Under the pieces are notes generated by a model that was given only the letters and a program-made list of their open reading frames with translations, had not been told where the DNA came from and ran no database searches. This document shows, piece after piece, positions 41,957-49,385 of a DNA stretch of 64,000 nucleotides (positions are counted from its first letter, which is position 1; every line of letters starts with the position of its first letter). This DNA is from DASQPR01 sp963836785 (GTDB taxonomy: Bacteria > Actinomycetota > Actinomycetes > Mycobacteriales > Micromonosporaceae). The position numbers and the translations under genes are program-made. The DNA is taken from NCBI GenBank assembly GCA_963836785.1, contig CAWIKW010000001.1, positions 496,001-560,000 on the forward strand, given 5' to 3'.

Positions 41957-42961
41957 CTAGGTCCGCCGGCCGGTCTCGGTCCGTTGAACCGTCTCGGTCC
42001 GCCGGACCGTCTCGGTTCCCCGCGTGGGCTCCGGGGTCAACCAGTCGAAGGCCGGCGCGTCGGCCGACCGCACCGGGTTGGACAGCCGCCCCACGCCCTT
42101 GATGTCGATGGTGACCTCGTCGCCGGGAAGCAGCGTGAACGTGAGGTCCGGCACGAGCCCGGTGCCGGTCGACAGGATCGCGCCCTGCGGAAAGCTCAGC
42201 TGGCGGTACAGATGGGTGACGAGCTCGCCAAAGCCCCGCCGTATCAGCGCGGTCGACGTCTCGCCGTGCCAGGCTGGCCGATCGCCGCGCCAGACCGTCA
42301 TCTCGATCGCGAGCGCCGCCGGATCCACGACCTCCCAGATCGGCGTGATCGCCGGGCCTAGGGCACAGGCGCCGGCATAGACCTTCGCCTGCGGTAGGTA
42401 GAGCGGATTCTCACCCTCGATCGAGCGGGACGACACGTCGTCGCAGATCGTCACGCCCACGACGACGCCGGCCGCGTTGCAGACGAGGGCCAGCTCCGGC
42501 TCCGGGACGTTCACCGGCGAGTCGGACCGGACGCCGATCGGTTCACCGTGACCACTGACTCGCCAGGCCACCGCCTTGAAGAACAGCTCCGGTCGCTGCG
42601 CGTCGTAGACGCGCGCGTAGACGTCCGCAACCTCGCTCTCCTCCTGCCGTGCCTCGCTGGATCGTCGGTACGTAACGCCGGACGCCCAGACCTCGGTGAG
42701 CCCATCGACCGGCGGGAGAAGCCGAGCGGCCGGGCTGCCGTCAGCGGCACCAACCGCAGACCGATAGGCCGGCTCCGACGCGGCCGCCGCGTCGACGATC
42801 GTCCGCAGATCGTCCAGCGGCAACGCCAGCAGAGCACCGAGTGACTCGACGTCGACCGGATGTATCTCACCGAGCTCATCGCCGTACGTGTCGGCCGGCG
42901 CGGTCCGGACGCCGATCCGTACGCGGTCACCGATCGCGTACCGGATGATCTGTGTACTCAT
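41957..42961 (-). CDS. FAH-family protein, candidate 2-keto-3-deoxy-pentonate dehydratase
   Basis: A protein of 334 aa. The C-terminal fumarylacetoacetate-hydrolase fold has VYDAQRPELFFKA and VPEPELALVCN (metal-binding acidic residues) and ICDDVSSRSIEGENPLYLPQAKVYAGACALGP. The pattern RPELFFK plus PEPEL resembles the FAH-type 2-keto-3-deoxy-D-arabinonate dehydratases, which yield 2-oxoglutarate semialdehyde, the substrate of the dehydrogenase two genes downstream. FAH-type hydrolases or decarboxylases are alternatives. ATG 42961 follows GGGAGAG. The C-terminus is a six-residue TETVRR-type repeat encoded by 18-bp units at about 41966-42019. Confidence 0.8.
   Translation of the reverse strand: MSTQIIRYAIGDRVRIGVRTAPADTYGDELGEIHPVDVESLGALLALPLDDLRTIVDAAAASEPAYRSAVGAADGSPAARLLPPVDGLTEVWASGVTYRRSSEARQEESEVADVYARVYDAQRPELFFKAVAWRVSGHGEPIGVRSDSPVNVPEPELALVCNAAGVVVGVTICDDVSSRSIEGENPLYLPQAKVYAGACALGPAITPIWEVVDPAALAIEMTVWRGDRPAWHGETSTALIRRGFGELVTHLYRQLSFPQGAILSTGTGLVPDLTFTLLPGDEVTIDIKGVGRLSNPVRSADAPAFDWLTPEPTRGTETVRRTETVQRTETGRRT
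41966..42019. repeat. 18-bp tandem repeat at the end of the FAH-family gene
   Basis: Three 18-base units with consensus ACCGTCTCGGTCCGCCGG encode the last residues TETVRRTETVQRTETGRRT of the protein. The unit is a multiple of three, so copy changes keep the frame. Confidence 0.75.
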
Positions 42962-43011
42962 CGCTCTCCCGTCGTTTGACCCGGTGCTCGGGCGTGCTCT
43001 GTCGGCGTACG

Positions 43012-43782
43012 TCACCGGCCGAGAAAGCGGGCCGGCCGTTTCTCCGCGAACGCTCGTCGCCCTTCGACCGCGTCCGCTGTCGCCATGCAGATCGCCTGCA
43101 TCTCCCGTTCGTACTGGATGGCCGCCGCCAAGCCCATGCTGCGCGCCGCAAGGAGATTGGCCTTCGCCGACTGAGCGGCGATCGGCGGTCGGTCCGCAAT
43201 CGTGTGCGCGAGGTCGAACGCCGCGGGTAGCAACGCATCCGGCGGGTAGATCCGGCTGACCAGACCGATCCGTGCCGCCTCGGCGGCATCGATCGGGTCA
43301 CCGGTCAACAGCATCAGCGCCGCGTCGCTCGCGGCGAGGCTCGTCGCGAGCAGGGCCGAAACACCGCCGCCACCGATCCAACCGAGCTTGATCTCGGCCG
43401 CCGCGAAGGACGCCGTCGCGCTGGCGAGCCGGATGTCGCACGACAACGCCAATTCCAGGCCGCCGCCGTAGGCGTAGCCGTTGATCGCGGCGATCACCGG
43501 CTTGCGGATCGCACGCAGCGCATCGCAGTAGTCGCGCCGATTCCGGAACTCCCACGGATCGGGCGACGCATCCACCTCGCCGACATCGCTGCCGACGCAG
43601 AAGGCCCGCGCGCCCGCTCCGGTCAGGATCGCAACGCGGATCGCATCGTCGTTGTCCAGTCGCGACACCAAGGCGAGCAGATCGGCGCTCATCTGCTTGG
43701 TGACCGCGTTGAGTTTCGCCGGCCGATTCAGCGTGATCGTGGCCACGCCGTCCCTGACGTCGATGTCGACCGTACCCGTCAT
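43012..43782 (-). CDS. Enoyl-CoA hydratase/isomerase family protein
   Basis: A protein of 256 aa with the crotonase fold: NRPAKLNAVTKQM at the start, then GAGARAFCVGSDVGEV, and the oxyanion-hole and active-site stretch NGYAYGGGLELALSCDIRLAS followed by AAEIKLGWIGGGG. Some crotonases hydrate enoyl-CoA, others isomerise, hydrolyse or cleave; the second catalytic Glu region here reads IKLGWIGGGG, so the exact reaction is uncertain. It overlaps the previous gene by four bases (ATGA). Together with the CoA-transferase two genes upstream it could handle a CoA ester of a carboxylic acid. Confidence 0.87.
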   Translation of the reverse strand: MTGTVDIDVRDGVATITLNRPAKLNAVTKQMSADLLALVSRLDNDDAIRVAILTGAGARAFCVGSDVGEVDASPDPWEFRNRRDYCDALRAIRKPVIAAINGYAYGGGLELALSCDIRLASATASFAAAEIKLGWIGGGGVSALLATSLAASDAALMLLTGDPIDAAEAARIGLVSRIYPPDALLPAAFDLAHTIADRPPIAAQSAKANLLAARSMGLAAAIQYEREMQAICMATADAVEGRRAFAEKRPARFLGR

Positions 43783-44945
43783 AACCAGCCCGCCTTCGTC
43801 CGCGTACGGCCACCGGTCGCCGCCCGAAGACCGCGGTAGCTCTCGTTGATGGTGTCGATAGCGGCGGCTGCGCCTCGACCGCGCACGATCGCGTTGCGTA
43901 CCAGGGCCGATGCGTGATCCTGCAACCCGATCCAGCCATCGAGGCGGGGGCGGATGTACGCGGTGTCGAGAGTTCGACGGGTGCCGCTGTAGTAACCGCC
44001 CCACGCCTCGTCCACCGCTCGCGAATCCCAGGCGACGATGCTGGCCGGTTGACCTCCGTGCCTGGGCACGAACTCGCCCTGGATCGCGGGATCGAGAAAC
44101 GCGGTCAGAAACGCGGTCACTTCGTCATCGTCGGCGCCCGACCGGGCCGAGACCGCGAGCCCGGTGCCGCCCAACACGCTGCCCGGTCGCGGTGCGGGCG
44201 CCGTTGCGCCGTCGAATCGCGGCGCGTCGGTGTATCGCAACGCTTGAGCGCTCGCGCGCGGCTTTGCGTAGCTCACATAGCCGTACGCTAACGGGCAGTA
44301 GGCGATGTCCCGCGTCGCCATCGCTTCGTGGACGTCGATCGGGTTGCCCGCGCTCACCTCCCGGTCGGCATGCAGCCAAACGGTCCGCAGCAGCTCGATC
44401 GCCGGCGCCGCGACATCGGGTTCGAGGAGATCGGCCCGGCCGTCGCCATCGTCGGCACCGAGCGCCGACGCCTGCATCGCAAGCAGCCCCAGCAACGCAT
44501 GCGGGCCGCCGAGACACAGGGCCGTTCGGTGGGTGCTCGCCACCGCCACGACCTCCGACCACGAGGTCGGCGCGGCGTCGAGCAGATCGGGCCTCCGGAT
44601 CGACACCTGCGTCGCCGCGTCGATCGGCACCGCCCACTGACGGCCGTCCATCGCGTACGACGTCCATGTCCTCGCGACCGAGGCAGATTGCCAGCGGGAC
44701 AGCGTGGCGACATCGACCAGGTCGTGCAGCGGCCGGAGCGCGCCGGCCGAGATCGCGGCGCCGAGACCCGGATGGTCCATCACGATCAAGTCGTAGCGCA
44801 CCGCAAGGTCGCCAATTGGATGCGCTTCGAAGTCTTCAAGCGATTGCCGATCCCAGCGCACCCGCGGGGTTGGATGCTCGTCGGCGTACGCGATCAACGG
44901 CTCGTACGCCCGGGGGTGGTCCCACGTCATGCCGCGCAGTGTCAT
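43779..44945 (-). CDS. Solute-binding-fold protein without signal peptide
   Basis: A protein of 388 aa with the family-1 extracellular solute-binding fold (as in sugar-binding ABC proteins): LRGMTWDHPRAYEPLIAYA, DLIVMDHPGLGAAIS, YAMDGRQWAVPIDAATQVSIRRPDLLD, FLDPAIQGEFVPRHGGQPAS. It starts directly at MTLRGMTWDHP with no signal peptide or lipobox, and neither neighbouring gene is a permease or ATPase. It is coupled on both sides by ATGA overlaps to a CoA-transferase and an enoyl-CoA hydratase, so a cytosolic binding or enzymatic role in the same pathway is likely. Function unknown. Confidence 0.75.
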   Translation of the reverse strand: MTLRGMTWDHPRAYEPLIAYADEHPTPRVRWDRQSLEDFEAHPIGDLAVRYDLIVMDHPGLGAAISAGALRPLHDLVDVATLSRWQSASVARTWTSYAMDGRQWAVPIDAATQVSIRRPDLLDAAPTSWSEVVAVASTHRTALCLGGPHALLGLLAMQASALGADDGDGRADLLEPDVAAPAIELLRTVWLHADREVSAGNPIDVHEAMATRDIAYCPLAYGYVSYAKPRASAQALRYTDAPRFDGATAPAPRPGSVLGGTGLAVSARSGADDDEVTAFLTAFLDPAIQGEFVPRHGGQPASIVAWDSRAVDEAWGGYYSGTRRTLDTAYIRPRLDGWIGLQDHASALVRNAIVRGRGAAAAIDTINESYRGLRAATGGRTRTKAGWL

Positions 44946-46129
44946 GGCGCCCGCACGATCCCGGCCGCCGCGAGGTCGGCGACCCGATCCGGCGCGAATC
45001 CGAGATCGGTCAGCACTTCGACCGTGTGCTGGCCGGTCGTCGGCGCCGGCCGGGTCAGTGCCGGCGGTGTCGCGCTCATCGCGAATGCGAAGCCGGGCGT
45101 GGTGACGGTGCCCTCGGTCGGATGCTCGTACGTGATGAACGAACCGTTGTGTTTGACCTGGGGGTCGTCGATCAGATCGTCGTAGGAATAGACGGGACCG
45201 ACCCAGACACCCCGATCCGCGAGGACATCGAGCCAGTGCGCGGTCGGACCGCGCCGCAGCCCGCGCGCGACGATGTGGGAGATCGCGTCGCGGTGAATGA
45301 ACCCGTCCCGCTCGGCGTCCCACTGGGCGAGTTCGGGCTCGCTCAACGCCTCGGCCAGAACGGCCAGATCGGCGAACGCGAGAGAGATGTAGCCGTCCGC
45401 GGTCGGGAAGATGCCGTACGGCGCCCGGATGTACGAGTGCGCGTGGATCTCGTGACCGCGGCGCTGCGGTACCAGGCCGACCGTACGTATGGTGAGTTCC
45501 TGCATCTGCATGGCGATCAGCGCATCGAGCATGTTGATCTGGACCAGTTGGCCCTCACCGGTGCGCTCCCGATGCAGCAGCGCGGCCAGCACTCCTTCGA
45601 ATGCCGAGTACGCCGTGATCGCGTCGGCCAGGAAGTACGGACCGGCCTGCGGCGGCTGTTCCTGCTGCCCGGCACTGTAGGTGGCGCCGCCCATCGCTTG
45701 CAGCAACAGATCCTGGCCGGGCCGGTTGACGTACGGCCCCGACTCGCCGTACCCGGAGATCGACGCGTACACGATGTCGGGCTTGATCGTGCGAATCGTC
45801 GCGTAGTCGACGCCGAGGCGCTCGGCCACGCCGGGCCGGTAGTTCTGCAGGAACACGTCGGCCGTCGCGACGAGCTCGGCCAGGACGGCCTTCCCGTCGG
45901 CCGACTTGAGGTCGATGGCGAGACTGCGTTTGTTGCGATTGAGAGAGAGGAACGACGCATTCACCTCGTTGCCGCGCGCCCCGCCGCCGGCCGTGTGACG
46001 CTGCCACTCCCCCGATGTCGGCTCGACCTTGACCACATCAGCGCCGAGGTCACCGAGGCGCATCGAAGCCAAGGGACCGGCCATCGCGATGGACAGGTCC
46101 ACGACGCGATATCCGTCAAGCACGGGCAT
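44942..46129 (-). CDS. CoA-transferase family III (CaiB/BaiF)
   Basis: A protein of 395 aa. VVDLSIAMAGPLASMRLGDLGADVVKVEP is the N-terminal signature and NRNKRSLAIDLKS a CoA-binding stretch. The catalytic Asp140 lies in GQDLLLQAMGG. Family III enzymes move CoA between carboxylic acids through an aspartyl-CoA thioester. GGAGG lies five bases before ATG 46129. The gene lies 29 bases after the FadR-type regulator and starts a chain of overlapping genes ending at larC. The acid that becomes activated is unknown. Confidence 0.9.
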   Translation of the reverse strand: MPVLDGYRVVDLSIAMAGPLASMRLGDLGADVVKVEPTSGEWQRHTAGGGARGNEVNASFLSLNRNKRSLAIDLKSADGKAVLAELVATADVFLQNYRPGVAERLGVDYATIRTIKPDIVYASISGYGESGPYVNRPGQDLLLQAMGGATYSAGQQEQPPQAGPYFLADAITAYSAFEGVLAALLHRERTGEGQLVQINMLDALIAMQMQELTIRTVGLVPQRRGHEIHAHSYIRAPYGIFPTADGYISLAFADLAVLAEALSEPELAQWDAERDGFIHRDAISHIVARGLRRGPTAHWLDVLADRGVWVGPVYSYDDLIDDPQVKHNGSFITYEHPTEGTVTTPGFAFAMSATPPALTRPAPTTGQHTVEVLTDLGFAPDRVADLAAAGIVRAP

Positions 46130-46158
46130 ATGTGCCTCCGATCGGTGCGAGATGCCGG

Positions 46159-46923
46159 CTACCGCGACGCACGGCGATCGCGCTGGATGTCGTGTTGCGC
46201 TCCGGTCACGAGCGTGCGCATCAGCGACGCCGCCTCATCGCCGCGCCGCGCCACGATCGCGTCCAGGACAGCCTTGTGGCCGGGGAGTGTGCGCTTGTTG
46301 CGCCGCACGTTGCGGGTGTGCACCTGGCGGGCCGACTCGAACGCACCCGACATGAGCGCGCTCAACTGCTCGAGCAACCGGTTGCCACTGGCCCGGACGA
46401 TCGCGTGATGAAATGCAAGGTCGTGGCGGATGAACGCATCCGGCTCATCTATCGTCTGCTCCATCAACAGATATGCCTGCTGGATGGCGGCGACGCCGCC
46501 GCGGTCCCGCGAGCGGGCGGCCAACCGGGCCGCCTCCGGCTCAAAGGCCACCCGGACACCGCCGAGGTCTTCCAGATGCTTGTCGCTCGGGTCGGCTTCA
46601 TATCGCCACGCCAGCACGTCCGGGTCGAGCAGGTTCCAGGCCGCCTCGTCCTGCACCACGCTGCCGACCTTGGTCTTCGTGCGCACCAACCCTTTGGCCG
46701 TCAGCACCTTGAGCGCTTCGCGTACGGCCGACCGGCCCGATCCGAATTCGGTCACCATCGATGCCTCGGTCGGCAGCGTCTGGCCCGGCGCGAAGTCGCC
46801 GCCGACGATGCTGCGTCCCAGCTCATGCACGAGCCGGCCATGCACACCATCGGAGCGGTAGCTGCGCCCGTCGGGGCGGGGGCTCGTCACAGCGATTCCT
46901 ACTTCCTTACGGGCGGACGCCAT
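46159..46923 (-). CDS. FadR-type GntR regulator (FCD domain)
   Basis: A protein of 254 aa. The N-terminal winged helix-turn-helix (about residues 30-95: LPTEASMVTEFGSGRSAVREALKVLTAKGLVRTKTKVGS) is followed by an all-helical FCD effector domain with the metal-binding histidines (RHDLAFHHAIVRASGN and GHKAVLDAI). FCD regulators typically sense sugar acids or other carboxylates. It leads the minus-strand operon. Two TCTGATGAAT direct repeats 21 bases apart lie just upstream of it, between it and the divergent SDR gene, and are its likely operator. ATG 46923 is chosen for its fit to the HTH position. Confidence 0.88.
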   Translation of the reverse strand: MASARKEVGIAVTSPRPDGRSYRSDGVHGRLVHELGRSIVGGDFAPGQTLPTEASMVTEFGSGRSAVREALKVLTAKGLVRTKTKVGSVVQDEAAWNLLDPDVLAWRYEADPSDKHLEDLGGVRVAFEPEAARLAARSRDRGGVAAIQQAYLLMEQTIDEPDAFIRHDLAFHHAIVRASGNRLLEQLSALMSGAFESARQVHTRNVRRNKRTLPGHKAVLDAIVARRGDEAASLMRTLVTGAQHDIQRDRRASR

Positions 46924-46962
46924 CGAGCCTAGAAGCGGACGCACATCGGTGGCAAGTATTTG

Positions 46963-46993
46963 TCTGATGAATCTAACTTTTTATCTGATGAAT
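46963..46993. promoter_or_regulatory. Direct-repeat operator between FadR-type regulator and SDR
   Basis: TCTGATGAAT occurs at 46963-46972 and 46984-46993, 21 bases apart, i.e. two helical turns on one face of the DNA. The sites are 14 bases upstream of the -35 of the SDR promoter. Likely binding sites for the adjacent FCD regulator, controlling both directions. Confidence 0.65.
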
Positions 46994-47006
46994 GGTCGTC
47001 AACCGA

Positions 47007-47035
47007 TTGACCGGCGGGCACCGCCTGCTTAGCAT
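47007..47035 (+). promoter_or_regulatory. Promoter of the SDR gene
   Basis: TTGACC and TAGCAT are separated by exactly 17 bases and match the SigA-type consensus well. Transcription would start near 47042, giving a leader of about 36 bases to ATG 47078. Confidence 0.75.
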
Positions 47036-47077
47036 TCACGACATGTATCCCGCCCGGACCGGCCGAGGAGTCGCCCA

Positions 47078-47842
47078 ATGCCGTTGAGCCGCTTCGATTC
47101 TCAGGTCGCCCTCGTCACCGGCGCCGCGTCCGGCATCGGTCTGGCTACGGTGCGACGGTTGCACGACGAAGGTGCACACGTGGTCCTGGTCGACCGCTCG
47201 GCCGACCCCGTTCACGCGGCGGCGGCCGAGTTCGGTCGGCGTGCCGACGCGGTCGTCTGCGACGTGGCCGACCACGACGGCATCGCTCGCGTGGTGGCCG
47301 ACGCGGTCGCCCGCCTGGGGCGACTCGACGTGGTGGTGACCGCCGCCGGCGTCGACCAATGCGACACGGTGCCGAACACGACGCTCGAACAATGGCGCAC
47401 CGTCATGGACGTCGATCTCGACGGCGTCTTCTACGTGTGCCGGGCCGCAATTCCGGTCTTCATCCGGCAGGGCTCGGGCGCCATCGTCACGATCTCCTCG
47501 GCCATCGGTACGGTCGGCGAGCGCAGGCGATCCGCTTACTGCGCCGCGAAATCCGGCGTCGAGAATCTGACCCGGGCCATGGCCCTCGACCATGGACCCG
47601 ATGGTGTTCGCGCCAACTGCGTCGCGCCCGGTCTGATCGACACACCGTTGATCCGCAACGGAAAGGTCGGTGGCGGCGCGGATCCGGCCGCGATGCAGGT
47701 CATGGTCGACGCGCATCACGCGATCCCGCGCATCGGCCAGCCGGCCGAGGTCGCGGCCGCGATCGCGTTCCTGGCCAGCAGTGACGCCTCGTTCATCACC
47801 GGTGCCGTGCTGCCCGTCGATGCCGGGTGGACGGCCGCCTAA
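47078..47842 (+). CDS. SDR family dehydrogenase of the sugar-acid island
   Basis: A protein of 254 aa: TGAASGIGLATVRRL at residues 15-29 (NAD(P) binding), AAGVD, catalytic Ser in ISSAIGTVG, Tyr154 and Lys158 (YCAAK), and VAPGLIDTPLI. It is a classical SDR oxidising sugar- or hydroxy-acid-type alcohols. GAGGAG precedes ATG 47078 by about eight bases. It is divergent from the FCD regulator and shares its operator. Its stop overlaps that of the convergent larB by four bases (CTAA). It may act on an intermediate of one of the two neighbouring pathways. Confidence 0.85.
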   Translation: MPLSRFDSQVALVTGAASGIGLATVRRLHDEGAHVVLVDRSADPVHAAAAEFGRRADAVVCDVADHDGIARVVADAVARLGRLDVVVTAAGVDQCDTVPNTTLEQWRTVMDVDLDGVFYVCRAAIPVFIRQGSGAIVTISSAIGTVGERRRSAYCAAKSGVENLTRAMALDHGPDGVRANCVAPGLIDTPLIRNGKVGGGADPAAMQVMVDAHHAIPRIGQPAEVAAAIAFLASSDASFITGAVLPVDAGWTAA

Positions 47843-48570
47843 GATCGCCGGGCGTCAGCAGCGCGCTTCTCGATCGCGATGGCCAGCCGGTGCGCGGCCA
47901 TGGCCGCGGCGAACCCGGAGTCGATGTTCACCACCGTGATCCCGTTGGCACAGGAACTCATCATCGCGAGCAACGCCGTGATGCCGCCGAGCGCCGCGCC
48001 GTAGCCGGTGGAGGTCGGAACCGCGATCACTGGGCCCGCGACAAGGCCGGCGACGACACTGGCCAGCGCTCCTTCCATGCCGGCGATCACGATCACGATG
48101 TCGCTTGCGCGGATTTCGTCGACGCGATCGAGCAGTCGTTGTATGCCGGCCACGCCAACGTCGCGGATCTGCCGGACCGCTAGGCCCGCGGCTGCCGCCA
48201 CGGCCGCGGCCTCATCGGCGATCCGACCATCGGCCGTGCCGGCCGTCACGACCATGACACTCGTGGTACGGAGTTCCGCCGGCCGCCAGCAGATCGTCCG
48301 CGCCGCCGCGTCATAGTCGGCGCGCTGCCCGGTCGATTTGGCGACATCGGCGATGATCCCGCTGGCGTCGACCGGCTCGACACGGGTCGCGAGAACCGGT
48401 CCGGCCGTCTCCGCCACCAGGGCGGCGGCGATCGCGACGATCTCGTCCGCCGTCTTTCCGGTGCCGTAGACGACTTCCGGGAGTCCCTGTCGGCGCGAGC
48501 GGTCGAGATCGAGCGTGGCGAACCCGAGGTCGAGGGACGGCTGCATGTCGCCCGCACCGGAGTCACGCAT
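47839..48570 (-). CDS. larB: LarB, nicotinate adenine dinucleotide carboxylase/hydrolase
   Basis: A protein of 243 aa. The C-terminal two thirds is the PurE-like fold (VMVVTAGTADGRIADEAAAVAAAAG, GMEGALASVVAGLVAGPVIAVPTSTGYGA), which with the short N-terminal domain LDLDRSRRQGLPEVVYGTGKTADEIVAIAAAL defines LarB. LarB carboxylates NaAD at C5 and hydrolyses it, the first step to the nickel-pincer cofactor. It begins two bases after larE's stop (TAG CG ATG). With larE and larA it ends the operon running from 54185. ATG 48546 is a possible later start. Confidence 0.9.
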   Translation of the reverse strand: MRDSGAGDMQPSLDLGFATLDLDRSRRQGLPEVVYGTGKTADEIVAIAAALVAETAGPVLATRVEPVDASGIIADVAKSTGQRADYDAAARTICWRPAELRTTSVMVVTAGTADGRIADEAAAVAAAAGLAVRQIRDVGVAGIQRLLDRVDEIRASDIVIVIAGMEGALASVVAGLVAGPVIAVPTSTGYGAALGGITALLAMMSSCANGITVVNIDSGFAAAMAAHRLAIAIEKRAADARRS

Positions 48571-48572
48571 CG

Positions 48573-49385
48573 CTAGCCGATCGCCCGGATCGGCGTCAGC
48601 GACAGCATCGCGTTCATGCTGCCGCTGCGGAAGCCCGCGAGGTCCACCGAGACGAACGTGAACCCACACGCGCGAATGGCATCGGCTACCTCGTTCCGTA
48701 CGGACATCAGTCGGTCCATGTCGGGCTCGGCGACCTCGATCCGGGCGACCGAGCCGTCGCCGTGCGCCCGCACCCGGCAATGCGTGAATCCGCGGTCGTG
48801 CAGCACATCCTCGGCATGCTCGATTCGCCGCAGGACGTCCGGAGTCACAGTGTCGCCGTAGGCCACCCGTGACGACAGGCATGCGGCCGCCGGCTTGTCC
48901 GCCGTCACGAGGCCGAGCTCCCGGCTGATCGCTCGGACATCGGCCTTGGTGAGCCCCGCGTCCACCAGCGGGAAGACGGAGCCGCGCAGTCGGGCCGCGG
49001 CCTGGCCGGGCCGGTGATCGCCGAGGTCGTCGAGGTTCGTGCCGAGCGCGATCCGGCCGCCGGCCAGTGCCGCCATCGGAGCGAGCGCGTCGAAAAGGGC
49101 CGACTTGCAGTGGAAGCACCGGTCGCCCGCATTGCGGACGTACTCCGGCCGATCCAGCTCGTCCGTGCACACCTCGACATGGGCGATCCCGTGCTCCCGC
49201 GCGAACGCCCGGGCGGCGACGCGTTCCCGCTCCGGCAGGCTGGCCGAGATCGCGGTGACCGCCACGGCGCGTTCACCGAGCACCTGGTGAGCACCCCACG
49301 CCAGCAACGCGGAGTCGGCGCCACCGGAGAACGCCACCAGCAGACGGGTCTCGCCGCGCAGCCGGTCAAGCAACGCGTCCAGCAT
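48573..49385 (-). CDS. larE: LarE, sulfur transferase for the nickel-pincer cofactor
   Basis: A protein of 270 aa of the PP-loop ATP pyrophosphatase family. SGGADS (residues 20-25) binds ATP. NAGDRCFHCKS has Cys90 and Cys93, and KPAAACLSSR has Cys169 at about the position of the sulfur-donor Cys176 of L. plantarum LarE. LarE adds the two sulfurs to the pyridinium dicarboxylate precursor, using either the sacrificial Cys or, in some lineages, an Fe-S cluster; which applies here cannot be told. ATG 49385 overlaps the larA stop (TGATG) with GGAGG seven bases upstream, so they are probably co-translated. Confidence 0.9.
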   Translation of the reverse strand: MLDALLDRLRGETRLLVAFSGGADSALLAWGAHQVLGERAVAVTAISASLPERERVAARAFAREHGIAHVEVCTDELDRPEYVRNAGDRCFHCKSALFDALAPMAALAGGRIALGTNLDDLGDHRPGQAAARLRGSVFPLVDAGLTKADVRAISRELGLVTADKPAAACLSSRVAYGDTVTPDVLRRIEHAEDVLHDRGFTHCRVRAHGDGSVARIEVAEPDMDRLMSVRNEVADAIRACGFTFVSVDLAGFRSGSMNAMLSLTPIRAIG

